Positions 52,076-60,765 of a DNA stretch of 64,000 nucleotides are shown in pieces. The translations under genes and the position numbers were made by a program. Source of the DNA: Nitrobacter sp035546855 (lineage in GTDB: Bacteria > Pseudomonadota > Alphaproteobacteria > Rhizobiales > Xanthobacteraceae); NCBI GenBank assembly GCA_035546855.1, contig DASZVY010000088.1, positions 1 through 64,000 on the forward strand, written 5' to 3'. Below the pieces are notes generated by a model. That model had not been told where the DNA came from. It worked only from the letters and a program-made list of their open reading frames with translations, and did no database searches. How positions within the stretch are numbered: the first letter of the stretch is position 1; each line of letters starts with the position of its first letter.

Positions 52076-53259
52076 TGACCGAAGCCGTTATTGTTTCCAC
52101 CGCCCGCACGCCGATCGGCAAGGCCTATCGCGGCGCGCTCAATGCCACCGAAGGCGCGACCCTGCTCGGCCATGCCATCGAGCACGCCGTCAAGCGCGCC
52201 AACGTCGATCCGAAGGAGATCGAGGACGTGGTGATGGGCGCGGCCATGCAGCAGGGCGCGACCGGCGGCAACATCGCCCGCAAGGCGCTGCTGCGCGCCG
52301 GCCTGCCGGTGACAGTCGGCGGCACGACGATCGACCGCCAGTGCGCCTCCGGCCTGCAGGCCATGGCGCTCGCGGCGCGTTCGGTGCTGTTCGACGGCGT
52401 CGAGATCGCGGTCGGCGGCGGCGGCGAGTCGATCAGCCTCGTGCAGAACGAGCATGCCAACACCTTCCACGCCCAGGACCCCGCGCTGCTCAAGATCAAG
52501 GGCGAGGTTTACATGCCCATGATCGACACCGCGGAGGTGGTGGCGAAGCGCTACGGCATCTCGCGCGAGCGTCAGGACGAGTACGGGCTTGAGAGCCAGC
52601 GCCGCACCGCGGCCGCGCAGCAGGGCGGCAAGTTCAAGGACGAACTCGCGCCGATCAGCACCAGGATGGCGGTCGTCAACAAGGAGACCAAGGAGGTCTC
52701 GATGAAGGACGTCACGCTGTCGCAGGACGAAGGTCCGCGTCCGGACACTACGGCGGAAGGGCTCGCCTCGCTGAAGCCGGTACGCGAAGGCGGCAGTATC
52801 ACCGCGGGCAACGCCAGCCAGTTGTCGGACGGCGCCAGCGCCACCGTCATCATGAGCGACAAGGAAGCCGCCAAGCGGAATCTGAAGCCGCTCGGCATCT
52901 TCCGCGGCTTCGTCGCCGCCGGCTGCGAGCCCGACGAAATGGGCATCGGCCCGGTGTTCGCGGTGCCGCGCCTGCTCAAGCGCCACGGCCTCAAGGTCGA
53001 CGACATCGACCTCTGGGAGCTCAACGAGGCGTTCGCGGTGCAGGTGATCTACTGCCGCGACAAGCTCGGCATCGATCCGGAGAAGCTCAACGTCAACGGC
53101 GGCGCGATTTCGGTCGGCCATCCCTACGGTATGTCGGGCGCGCGCCTCGCCGGCCACGCCCTGATCGAGGGTCGCCGCCGCAAGGCCAAGTACGCGGTCG
53201 TCACCATGTGCGTCGGCGGCGGCATGGGCGCGGCCGGTCTATTGGAGATCGTGCAGTAA
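52075..53259 (+). CDS. pimB: Acetyl-CoA acyltransferase (thiolase) PimB
   Basis: This thiolase of 394 aa cleaves 3-ketoacyl-CoA with CoA. The acylated cysteine is C90 in DRQCASGLQA. The histidine of GGAISVGHPYGMSGAR (near 350) and the C-terminal cysteine in CVGGGMGAAGL complete the active site, and NEAF is present near residue 320. It starts on the last base of the pimA stop codon. The length is normal for degradative thiolases. Confidence 0.93.
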   Translation: MTEAVIVSTARTPIGKAYRGALNATEGATLLGHAIEHAVKRANVDPKEIEDVVMGAAMQQGATGGNIARKALLRAGLPVTVGGTTIDRQCASGLQAMALAARSVLFDGVEIAVGGGGESISLVQNEHANTFHAQDPALLKIKGEVYMPMIDTAEVVAKRYGISRERQDEYGLESQRRTAAAQQGGKFKDELAPISTRMAVVNKETKEVSMKDVTLSQDEGPRPDTTAEGLASLKPVREGGSITAGNASQLSDGASATVIMSDKEAAKRNLKPLGIFRGFVAAGCEPDEMGIGPVFAVPRLLKRHGLKVDDIDLWELNEAFAVQVIYCRDKLGIDPEKLNVNGGAISVGHPYGMSGARLAGHALIEGRRRKAKYAVVTMCVGGGMGAAGLLEIVQ

Positions 53260-53267
53260 GTTTGTCT

Positions 53268-53382
53268 CCCTCCCCTGAAAGGGGAGGGTCGGGGAGGGGG
53301 TCTCCTCGGAATGACCCCCGCCCGGCTTGCTTGGGCGCAAATGCGCGGCCGAGCGCGCCGACCTCCCCCTTTCAGGGGGAGG
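53268..53382. repeat. Family D palindromic element D3
   Basis: CCCTCCCCTGAAAGGGGAGGG (hairpin) at 53268-53288 and the inverted CCTCCCCCTTTCAGGGGGAGG at 53362-53382 flank about 70 bp. The spacer (GGGGGTCTCC, GCGCAAATGCGC) resembles that of D2. It lies between pimB and pimC, where it may cause transcript processing. Confidence 0.85.
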
Positions 53383-53412
53383 TGAACCAGCTATATCCTC
53401 AGGGAGCATCCG

Positions 53413-54603
53413 ATGGATCTCAATTTCACCAAGGAAGAAATCGCGTTCCGCGACGAAGTCCGCCAGTTCTTCAAGGACAACGTGCCGCCGGAGACCCGCC
53501 GCAAGCTGCAGGAGGGCCGTCACCTCTCCAAGGAGGAGATGGTCACCTGGTGGCGCATCCTCAACAAGAAGGGCTGGGGCGTCTCGCACTGGCCGAAGGA
53601 ATACGGCGGCACCGGCTGGACCTCGGTGCAGCACTTCATCTTCAACGAGGAGCTGCAGATGGCGCCGGCGCCGCAGCCGCTCGCGTTCGGCGTCAGCATG
53701 GTGGGGCCGGTCATCTACACCTTCGGCAGCGAGGCCCAGAAGAAGAAGTACCTGCCGCGCATCGCCAATGTCGACGACTGGTGGTGCCAGGGCTTCTCCG
53801 AGCCCGGCTCGGGATCGGACCTCGCCTCGCTCAAGACTAAGGCGGAGCGCAAGGGCGACAAGTGGGTCATCAACGGCCAGAAGACCTGGACCACGCTGGC
53901 GCAGCACGCCGACATGATCTTCGTCCTGTGCCGCACCAATCCCAACGTCAAGAAGCAGGAAGGCATTTCCTTCATCCTCGTCGACATGAAGTCGAAGGGC
54001 ATCACCGTGCGCCCGATCCAGACCATCGACGGTGGCCATGAGGTCAACGAGGTGTTCTTCGACGACGTGGAGGTGCCTCTAGAAAATCTCGTCGGTGAGG
54101 AGAACAAGGGCTGGGATTACGCCAAATTCCTGCTCGGCAACGAACGCACCGGCATCGCCCGCGTCGGCGTCTCCAAGGAGCGTATCCGCCGCATCAAGGA
54201 GCTGGCAGCGAAGGTCGAATCCGGCGGCAAGCCGGTGATCCAGGATACCAAGTTCCGCGAAAAGCTCGCGGCGGTCGAGATCGAGCTCAAGGCGCTCGAA
54301 CTGACGCAGCTTCGCGTCGTCGCCGATGAGGGCAAGCACGGCAAGGGCAAACCCAATCCGGCGTCCTCGGTGCTGAAGATCAAGGGCTCCGAGATCCAGC
54401 AGGCGACCACCGAACTGCTGATGGAGGTGATCGGCCCGTTCGCCGCGCCCTACGACGTCCATGGCGACGAGGACAGCAACGAGACCATGGACTGGACCGC
54501 GCAGATCGCGCCGAGCTATTTTAACAACCGCAAGGTGTCGATCTACGGCGGCTCGAACGAAATCCAGCGCAACATCATCACCAAGGCGGTGCTGGGACTT
54601 TGA
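53413..54603 (+). CDS. pimC: Acyl-CoA dehydrogenase PimC (pimeloyl-CoA dehydrogenase large subunit)
   Basis: This FAD-dependent acyl-CoA dehydrogenase chain has 396 aa, beginning MDLNFTKEEIAFRDEVRQFF. The conserved GFSEPGSGSDLASLKTKA segment lies near residue 137, and the C-terminus reads SIYGGSNEIQRNIITKAVLGL. The glutamate that acts as base in classical enzymes (YEG-x-x-x-IQR) is Gly here (YGGSNEIQR), as seen in chains of heteromeric dehydrogenases. It presumably pairs with PimD. AGGGAG lies 6-7 nt before the ATG. Confidence 0.9.
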   Translation: MDLNFTKEEIAFRDEVRQFFKDNVPPETRRKLQEGRHLSKEEMVTWWRILNKKGWGVSHWPKEYGGTGWTSVQHFIFNEELQMAPAPQPLAFGVSMVGPVIYTFGSEAQKKKYLPRIANVDDWWCQGFSEPGSGSDLASLKTKAERKGDKWVINGQKTWTTLAQHADMIFVLCRTNPNVKKQEGISFILVDMKSKGITVRPIQTIDGGHEVNEVFFDDVEVPLENLVGEENKGWDYAKFLLGNERTGIARVGVSKERIRRIKELAAKVESGGKPVIQDTKFREKLAAVEIELKALELTQLRVVADEGKHGKGKPNPASSVLKIKGSEIQQATTELLMEVIGPFAAPYDVHGDEDSNETMDWTAQIAPSYFNNRKVSIYGGSNEIQRNIITKAVLGL

Positions 54604-54641
54604 AGAATCTCCCTCGCCCCGAGCGAGGGGACGACATTATT

Positions 54642-54739
54642 CGTCATTCCGGGGCGCGCGTAGCGCGAGCCCGGAATCCATAACCACCGCCGGGACTATG
54701 GATTCCGGGCCTGCGCCTTCGGCGCATCCCGGAATGACG
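54642..54739. repeat. Family A palindromic element A6
   Basis: This compact copy is nearly identical in its arms to A4 (CGTCATTCCGGGGCGCGCG...GCGCGAGCCCGGAATCC). It lies between pimC and pimD, just after a small GC-rich hairpin (CCCTCGC/GCGAGGG at 54611-54629). Confidence 0.9.
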
Positions 54740-54785
54740 GCTTTCGTCGAGGCAGGCGGCGTCATTCAGAATTGAGGACACAACA

Positions 54786-55928
54786 ATGGATTTCGATTTG
54801 ACCGAGGAGCAGCGCCTTCTCAAGGATAGCGTCGACGGCCTGCTGGCGGATTCCTACGACTTCGAGAGCCGCAAGAAATACGCCAAGGAAAAGGGCGGCT
54901 GGAGCAAGGCGGTCTGGAGCAAGCTCGCGGAGCAGGGGCTGCTTGGCCTGCCGTTCTCGGAGGAAGACGGCGGTTTCGGCGGCGGCGCGGTCGAGACCAT
55001 GATCGTGATGGAGGCGCTGGGCCGCGCGCTGGTGCTCGAGCCGTATCTGGCGACGGTGGTGATCGGCGGCAGCTTCCTGCGCCGCGGCGGCTCGGATGCG
55101 CAGAAGGCCGCGCATATTCCGGGCATCGTCGATGGCAGCAAGACGCTTGCGTTCGCGCAACTCGAGAAGAATTCGCGTTACGATCTCGCCGATGTCACGA
55201 CCACCGCCAAGAAGAAGGGCGGCGGCTGGGTCATCGACGGCGAGAAATTCGTCGTGCTGAACGGCGAGAACGCCGACACCTTGATCGTGACGGCCCGCAC
55301 CAGGGGCGACCGGCGTGACCGCGCGGGCGTGGGCGTGTTCCTGGTGCCGGCGAACGCCAGGGGTGTGTCGAGGAAGGGCTATCCAACCCAGGACGGCCTG
55401 CATGCCGCCGACATCACCTTCACCGGCGTCGAGGTCGGCGCCGATGCCGCGATCGGCGATCCCGAGAACGGGTTGCCGCTGATCGAGCAGGTGGTGGACG
55501 ACGCGCGCATCGCGCTGTGCGCCGAAGCCGTCGGTGCGATGGATGAATCGCTGAAGACGACGGTCGAATACATCAAGACCCGCAAACAGTTCGGCGTGCC
55601 GATCGGCTCGTTCCAGGTGCTGCAGCATCGCGCCGCCGACATGTTCGTGGCGCTGGAGCAGGCGCGCAGCATGGCGATGTTCGCCACCATGGCGAGCGAG
55701 TTTGAGGACGCAAAGGAGCGCGCCAACGCGGTCGCCGCGGCCAAGGTGCAGATCGGCAAGTCCGGCAAGTTCGTCGGCCAGCAGTCGATCCAGCTCCACG
55801 GTGGTATCGGCATGACCATGGAGGCGAAGATCGGTCACTATTTCAAGCGGCTGACCATGATCGAGCAGACGTTCGGCGATACCGACTACAACCTCGCCCG
55901 CGTCAGCGACGGGCCGGGGCTGGTTTAA
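54786..55928 (+). CDS. pimD: Acyl-CoA dehydrogenase PimD (pimeloyl-CoA dehydrogenase small subunit)
   Basis: This is the second acyl-CoA dehydrogenase chain, 380 aa, beginning MDFDLTEEQRLLKDSVDGLL. Helical N-domain, beta domain (GGGWVIDGEKFVVLNG) and C-domain (IQLHGGIGMTMEAKIGHYFKR near 345) are all present. Compared with PimC it lacks the EPGSGSD loop, having LEKNSRYDLADVTT in its place, so its flavin or substrate contacts differ; this suits a heteromeric partner. It follows repeat A6, and a weak GAGGACA site precedes the ATG. Confidence 0.9.
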   Translation: MDFDLTEEQRLLKDSVDGLLADSYDFESRKKYAKEKGGWSKAVWSKLAEQGLLGLPFSEEDGGFGGGAVETMIVMEALGRALVLEPYLATVVIGGSFLRRGGSDAQKAAHIPGIVDGSKTLAFAQLEKNSRYDLADVTTTAKKKGGGWVIDGEKFVVLNGENADTLIVTARTRGDRRDRAGVGVFLVPANARGVSRKGYPTQDGLHAADITFTGVEVGADAAIGDPENGLPLIEQVVDDARIALCAEAVGAMDESLKTTVEYIKTRKQFGVPIGSFQVLQHRAADMFVALEQARSMAMFATMASEFEDAKERANAVAAAKVQIGKSGKFVGQQSIQLHGGIGMTMEAKIGHYFKRLTMIEQTFGDTDYNLARVSDGPGLV

Positions 55929-55978
55929 TTTGACTCGCTTGTTTCCTGCGCGACAGATCGCGTGAGACACTATGCCTT

Positions 55979-56069
55979 CGTCATGCCCGGCCTTGTGCCG
56001 GGCATCCACGTCTTAGGAGCCTCTCAAGTTCAAAGACGTGGATGGCCGGGACGAAGCCCGGCCATGACG
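55979..56069. repeat. Family C palindromic element C2
   Basis: CGTCATGCCCGGCCTTGTGC ends one arm and GCCCGGCCATGACG the other, with the inner pair ATCCACGTCTT/AAAGACGTGGAT. It lies between pimD and the SDR gene. Confidence 0.9.
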
Positions 56070-56113
56070 AATCGATAGCTCTAAACAGAACAATCTCGTA
56101 TCGGAGGACTCCC

Positions 56114-56884
56114 ATGAAAAATCTGTTCGATCTCACGGGCCGGGTGGCCGTCGTCACCGGCTCGAGCCGCGGCATCGGCAAGTCCTCGGCCGAACTCCTG
56201 GCGAAACTTGGCGCCAAAGTGGTGATCTCGAGCCGCAAGGCCGAGGCCTGCGAGGCGGTGGCCGAGGGCATCCGCAAGGAGGGCGGCGACGCTCACGTGA
56301 TTCCCTGCAACATCGCGCGCAAGACTGAAGTGGAGGCGCTCATCCGCGGCGCAACGAAACACTACGGCAAGATCGACATTCTCGTCTGCAACGCCGCGGT
56401 GAATCCCTACTACGGTCCGCTGCTCGACATCAGCGACGAGGCCTTCGACAAGATCATGGGATCGAACGTCAAGAGCAACATCTGGCTCTCGGCGCTGGCG
56501 ATTCCGCAGATGGCGGAGCGCGGCAAGGGATCGGTCGTCATCATATCGTCGATCGGCGGCCTGCGCGGCTCCACCGTCATCGGTGCCTATGGAATCTCGA
56601 AGGCGGCGGATTTCGCGCTGTGCCGCAGCCTTGCCGGCGAGTGGGGGCCGAAGGGCGTGCGCGTCAATTGCGTCGCGCCGGGTCTGGTCAAGACCGACTT
56701 TGCCCGCGCGCTGTGGGAAGACGAGGAGCGGCTGAAGAAGCGATGCGCCACCACGCCGCTGCGGCGCATCGGCGAGCCCGACGAAATTGCCGGCGCGGTG
56801 GCCTATCTCGCCTCCGATGCGGCGAGTTTCATGACCGGTCAGACCATCGTGGTCGATGGCGGCGTCACGACAGCGGCGGTGTGA
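56114..56884 (+). CDS. SDR family oxidoreductase at the end of the pim operon
   Basis: This short-chain dehydrogenase is 256 aa from the ATG at 56114, with GGAGGA 5 nt upstream. The NAD(P) motif TGSSRGIG is at residues 15-22, NAAV near 90, and the catalytic Y159-x3-K163 (YGISK). The C-terminus MTGQTIVVDGGVTT is typical of FabG-like enzymes. It could add a 3-hydroxyacyl-CoA or ketone step to dicarboxylate breakdown. I do not assign it as pimE because I cannot recall that gene's family with certainty. Confidence 0.85.
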   Translation: MKNLFDLTGRVAVVTGSSRGIGKSSAELLAKLGAKVVISSRKAEACEAVAEGIRKEGGDAHVIPCNIARKTEVEALIRGATKHYGKIDILVCNAAVNPYYGPLLDISDEAFDKIMGSNVKSNIWLSALAIPQMAERGKGSVVIISSIGGLRGSTVIGAYGISKAADFALCRSLAGEWGPKGVRVNCVAPGLVKTDFARALWEDEERLKKRCATTPLRRIGEPDEIAGAVAYLASDAASFMTGQTIVVDGGVTTAAV

Positions 56885-56907
56885 CGGCGCGGAGCACGCG
56901 CTATCGC

Positions 56908-57032
56908 CGTCATTCCGGACGCCGCGGGAGCGGCGATCCGGAATCCAGTCGTGGGCAGATGCCGTAGGTACGAGGCGGAGTTCGCGCTGCGCGCTCAGCG
57001 ACGAACGGAAAGCGTTGGCGCGGGGAATGACG
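56908..57032. repeat. Family A degenerate element A7
   Basis: CGTCATTCCGG at 56908 and GGAATGACG ending at 57032 bracket a decayed interior (GATCCGGAATCCAGTCG and unrelated sequence). It lies at the convergent junction of the SDR and CusF-like genes. Confidence 0.7.
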
Positions 57033-57047
57033 ACGGGAAAACCCCCG

Positions 57048-57440
57048 CTAGTCCGCTTCGATCTTGGTGATCGTCTTGGTACCGTTCGTCTCGGTGACGG
57101 AGAACTTGATCTTGTCCCCGGCATGCACGCCGTCGAGCAGATCGTGCTTGATCTTCAAATGTTCGGCAGAGGCTTCTTCGGCGGCTCTCTCGGCCGCGGC
57201 CTTCTCGGCTGCAGCCTTCTTCGCCGCTTCGGCGGCCTCGGCGCTCTTGGCATTGGTCGCGCTGCCCTTGGTCGGCTCGATCACGACGGTTCCGTCAAGC
57301 CTGTTGACCACGGTCACCACGCCGGTCTGCATCCCGGGCGGCGGCGGCGTCTCCTTGATCGGCTGAGTCCCCTGGGCCAGCGCAACTGAACTGATGGTGG
57401 TGAGCATTGCGCTTGCCAGGATTGCCTTTGCCAGCATCAT
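57048..57440 (-). CDS. CusF-like periplasmic protein with Ala/Glu/Lys-rich insertion
   Basis: This exported protein is 130 aa from the ATG at 57440, with GAGAGGG upstream. The signal peptide ends near residue 25 (SSVALAQG). The ends match the CusF-type small beta barrel (GVVTVVNRLDGTVVIEP and HLKIKHDLLDGVHAGDKIKFSV). Between them is a charged helix AAEAAKKAAAEKAAAERAAEEA that would form a coiled coil. The MTM and Trp ligands used by CusF for copper are not visible, so metal binding is doubtful. It is divergent from glpK. Confidence 0.7.
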   Translation of the reverse strand: MMLAKAILASAMLTTISSVALAQGTQPIKETPPPPGMQTGVVTVVNRLDGTVVIEPTKGSATNAKSAEAAEAAKKAAAEKAAAERAAEEASAEHLKIKHDLLDGVHAGDKIKFSVTETNGTKTITKIEAD

Positions 57441-57591
57441 TGAAACCCTCTCTCGATCGTTCGACGGCAGTTGGAAAAAAGAAGCACGGACAGGCCGAAC
57501 GGTTCCATCCGTATTGACCTTGTTAGCGCAATCCGCTTGCCTTGGGCTAACGGTTTCGGCACACCAAATCACTTCTCCGGGAAGAAACGAC

Positions 57592-59100
57592 ATGGCTACT
57601 CACGTCCTTGCCATCGATCAGGGCACCACATCGTCGCGCGCCATCGTCTTTCGCGCCGATATCTCCATTGCCGCCGTTGCGCAGCAGGAATTCCCTCAGC
57701 ATTTCCCGGCCTCGGGCTGGGTCGAGCACGAGCCCGAGGACATCTGGGCCTCGACCATCGCGACCTGCCGCGAGGCGATGCGCAAGGCGAGGGTGACGGC
57801 CAGGGACATCGCCGCCATCGGCATTACCAACCAGCGCGAGACCACGGTGGTGTGGGACCGCGCCACTGGGCAGGCGGTGCACCGGGCGATCGTCTGGCAG
57901 GATCGCCGCACGGCCGATGTCTGCGCGCGGCTGAAGAGTGAAGGCCATGAACCGGCGATCACGGCCAGGACCGGCCTGATCATTGATCCCTATTTCTCCG
58001 GCACCAAGGTTGCCTGGATTCTCGATCATGTGCCTGGCGCACGGGGGCGCGCGGAGCGTGGCGAGTTGATGTTCGGCACGGTGGACTGCTATCTGCTGTG
58101 GCGGCTCACCGGCGGCAAGGTGCATGCCACCGACGCCACCAATGCCTCGCGCACGCTGCTGTTCGACATCCACAACGGCACGTGGGACGATGACCTCCTG
58201 AAAATCCTGCGGGTGCCGCGCTCGATGCTACCGGAGGTGAGGGATTCCTCCGTGCATTTCGGCGACAGCGTGGCGGAGCTGTTCGATGGGCCGATCGCGG
58301 TGCGCGGCATTGCCGGCGACCAGCAGGCGGCGGTAGTGGGGCAGGCCTGCTTCGCGCCGGGCATGATGAAATCGACTTACGGCACCGGCTGCTTCGCCTT
58401 GCTCAACACCGGTACGACGCCGGTCGCGTCGAAGAACAAGCTGCTGACGACGGTCGCCTACCAGTTGAACGGCCAGCGCACCTACGCGCTCGAGGGTTCG
58501 ATCTTCGTCGCGGGGTCTGCTGTGCAGTGGCTGCGCGACGGCCTCGGCCTCATCAAGCAGGCGGCGGAAACCGGCCCGCTTGCGGATAAATCTGACTCCC
58601 TGCAATCGGTCTATCTGGTCCCGGCCTTTGTCGGACTGGGCGCGCCCTACTGGAATCCGCGGGTGCGCGGCGCGCTGTTCGGGCTGACCCGCAGCACCGG
58701 CCCGGCGGAACTCGCCCATGCCACGCTGGAGAGTGTTTGCTATCAGACCTTCGATCTGTGGGCGGCGATGCGCGCCGACTGGCCGGAAGCGGAGGCCGCG
58801 CACACGGTGCTGCGCGTCGACGGCGGCATGACCGCGTCGGACTGGACCATGCAGCGCCTCGCCGATCTGCTCGATGCGCCGGTGGACCGGCCGATGATCC
58901 AGGAGACCACCGCGCTCGGCGCAGGCTATCTTGCGGGCTTGTCGGCGGGTGTCTTTCCGGAGCCGTCGAAGTTCGCCGACAACTGGCGGCTCGAGCACCG
59001 CTTCAGGCCCAACATGAGCGAGGCCACGCGCGCGCGCAAGCTGAAGGGCTGGGCGGCGGCGGTGCGCGGCGTGCTGGCGAGCGACGAAGGCGGAGGCTGA
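57592..59100 (+). CDS. glpK: Glycerol kinase GlpK
   Basis: This cytoplasmic FGGY kinase of 502 aa converts glycerol and ATP to glycerol 3-phosphate. Diagnostic parts are AIDQGTTSSRAIVF (residues 7-20), GITNQRETTVVWD (about 80-92), the FGGY signature region YGTGCFALLNTG (near 265) and the C-terminal VDGGMTASDWTMQ phosphate site (near 417). The start at 57592 follows GGAAG; the open frame upstream is antisense to the CusF-like gene. No glpD or glpF is adjacent in the window. Confidence 0.93.
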   Translation: MATHVLAIDQGTTSSRAIVFRADISIAAVAQQEFPQHFPASGWVEHEPEDIWASTIATCREAMRKARVTARDIAAIGITNQRETTVVWDRATGQAVHRAIVWQDRRTADVCARLKSEGHEPAITARTGLIIDPYFSGTKVAWILDHVPGARGRAERGELMFGTVDCYLLWRLTGGKVHATDATNASRTLLFDIHNGTWDDDLLKILRVPRSMLPEVRDSSVHFGDSVAELFDGPIAVRGIAGDQQAAVVGQACFAPGMMKSTYGTGCFALLNTGTTPVASKNKLLTTVAYQLNGQRTYALEGSIFVAGSAVQWLRDGLGLIKQAAETGPLADKSDSLQSVYLVPAFVGLGAPYWNPRVRGALFGLTRSTGPAELAHATLESVCYQTFDLWAAMRADWPEAEAAHTVLRVDGGMTASDWTMQRLADLLDAPVDRPMIQETTALGAGYLAGLSAGVFPEPSKFADNWRLEHRFRPNMSEATRARKLKGWAAAVRGVLASDEGGG

Positions 59101-59147
59101 TTCATGCGACGTGCAAGTGCTTGGAGCCCGATGCACTGCGCCTGATT

Positions 59148-59230
59148 CGTCATGCCCCGGCCTTATGTCGGGCATTCACGACCTGGAAACATCGCGAATT
59201 CAAAGACGTGGATGGCCGGGACAAGCCTGC
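59148..59230. repeat. Family C element C3, right end truncated
   Basis: The left arm CGTCATGCCCCGGCC...GGGCATTCACGACCT and inner pair AAAGACGTGGATGGCCGGGACAAGCC are present. The terminal CGGCCATGACG of the right arm is replaced by TGCC next to the stop codon of the MFS gene at 59232. Confidence 0.75.
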
Positions 59231-59231
59231 C

Positions 59232-60449
59232 TTAGGGGTTCGCCACCGCCTCCCGCGAAGATGATGTGACGAGCGGCCTCGTCTTGAGCGCCGCCGTCAC
59301 CAGCGCGCCGACCGCGCCGATGACGATAAACAGCGCCATCGACATGCCGAGCCCGAGCCGCGGCGTCACCAGCGCGATCACATACGGAGCGAGCACGCTG
59401 ATGCTGGTCATCGCCCATCCGATACCGACGCCGGTCCCACGGACTTCCTCCGGGAAGCGGCGCGCCAGATACATTGGCACGATGCCGAAGATGCTGTTGG
59501 GAATGAGGCCCATCAATACGGCGCCGACCGCCATCGCCCAGGCGGCGTCGTTCAGGGTGTAAAGCAGCACCGAGGGAATCGTCAGCACGAGATAAAGCGC
59601 GATCATCGGCCGCTCCCCGATCATCTCCTCGACCTTGCCGGCCAGCGGCTTTCCGATCAGCGAGGCCACCGAATAGGCGGCGACGTAGGGAAAGACCTGC
59701 GACGGATCGAGATGGCGCACGGTGATCAGGAACGTCGGATACAGCGCGAAGATCGCCCAGCTCATGAAGTTCAGGAACGCCATGAAGAGCCAGGCTTGAA
59801 TGACTGCCGGTGTGATCTGCATTTTTGGCTTCTCGGTCGCTGGCCGATCCTTTCGCGCTTCCCAGACGGGCGATTCCTTCACCCAGATCCGCAGGAAGAT
59901 CGTCAGCAGCGCGGGAAGCACGCCAAGCGCCAGCATCCAGCGCCAGCCGAGAACCGGAAACACGACACGGAAGGCGAGGGCGGCGGCGAGAAATCCGATC
60001 TCGTAGCCCAGCATCATGATTCCGGACGCGAGGCCCTTGATCTTCTCGGGAACGGTTTCCATCAGCAGCGTCGCGGACGTGCTCCACTCGCCGCCGAAGC
60101 CAAGCCCGAAAACCACGCGCAGCACGAAGAAAGAAGCGTAGCTCCAGGCAAGGCCGCTCAGCCCGCAGAACAGCGAGAACCAGAGAACGGAGACGATGAA
60201 CGGAAGCTTGCGGCCCACGCGATCGGCTGCGGCGCCCCAGCCGATGGTGCCCACCATCTTGGCCAGCCCCGTCGCCGTCACGATCAGCGCCATGGCCGGC
60301 AATTCGACGCCAAAGACATCCTTGAGATGCGGAATGAGAAAGAGCAGCAGCGTGAAGTCGAAGGCATCGAGCGCCCATCCGCTCATGGCCGCGACCACAA
60401 CGGGCCAGTGCTGTCTGAGCAAGGCGATCGAGCTCTCCTGCTGTTGCAT
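59232..60449 (-). CDS. MFS transporter, metabolite:H+ symporter (aromatic acid/sialate type)
   Basis: This 12-helix inner-membrane symporter is 405 aa from the ATG at 60449 (MQQQESSIALLRQHW), chosen because GGAGG lies 8 nt upstream; upstream in-frame extension lacks a ribosome site. Motifs are SGWALDAFDFTLLLFLIPHL in helix 1, GAAADRVGRKLPF in loop 2 and GFGGEWSTSATLLMETVP in helix 4. The family carries sialate, lactate or aromatic acids. It is convergent with glpK and separated from metH by 316 bp. Confidence 0.87.
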   Translation of the reverse strand: MQQQESSIALLRQHWPVVVAAMSGWALDAFDFTLLLFLIPHLKDVFGVELPAMALIVTATGLAKMVGTIGWGAAADRVGRKLPFIVSVLWFSLFCGLSGLAWSYASFFVLRVVFGLGFGGEWSTSATLLMETVPEKIKGLASGIMMLGYEIGFLAAALAFRVVFPVLGWRWMLALGVLPALLTIFLRIWVKESPVWEARKDRPATEKPKMQITPAVIQAWLFMAFLNFMSWAIFALYPTFLITVRHLDPSQVFPYVAAYSVASLIGKPLAGKVEEMIGERPMIALYLVLTIPSVLLYTLNDAAWAMAVGAVLMGLIPNSIFGIVPMYLARRFPEEVRGTGVGIGWAMTSISVLAPYVIALVTPRLGLGMSMALFIVIGAVGALVTAALKTRPLVTSSSREAVANP

Positions 60450-60765
60450 GAACGCTTCCTCCAAAATCAGTGAGGACGTGCGGATGCCATCCCCGAATTT
60501 TTGTCGTTCTTTGATTTGCCCCATGAGGGCCCCGCCGGAGGATGGTGCTCCGGCCGTCGCGGTCGCCTGAAGGCCCGCCGATTGCAGTCTATGGCTAACA
60601 TTCAGGGCGAGGCAAGCGATTGAGGTCGCCACGGTTACGGCGCATGCGACCTATAATGCCGCCGCGCAACAGATACCGATGATGCCGGAGCCTTCGCGCC
60701 GCAGACGCCAGGGCCTATCGACTCCGTCTCCGTGGCGGCGATGCGGCCACCCTGCAGGGTCTCTT
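60450..60765. other. Non-coding gap between MFS gene and metH
   Basis: This 316-bp stretch contains the upstream region of the MFS gene, including its Shine-Dalgarno near 60458-60463. I see no convincing gene, terminator or repeat of the families above in it. A perfect palindrome ACCCTGCAGGGT lies at 60749-60760, close after the metH stop, too short to call a terminator. Confidence 0.6.

Noticed and set aside
56114..56884. Assigning the SDR gene as pimE
   Set aside because: The position fits the end of a pim operon, but I cannot confirm from memory that pimE encodes an SDR, so no symbol is given.
60749..60760. Palindrome ACCCTGCAGGGT after metH as terminator
   Set aside because: It has no loop of its own and no U run; a 12-bp palindrome with a common restriction-site core is easily chance.
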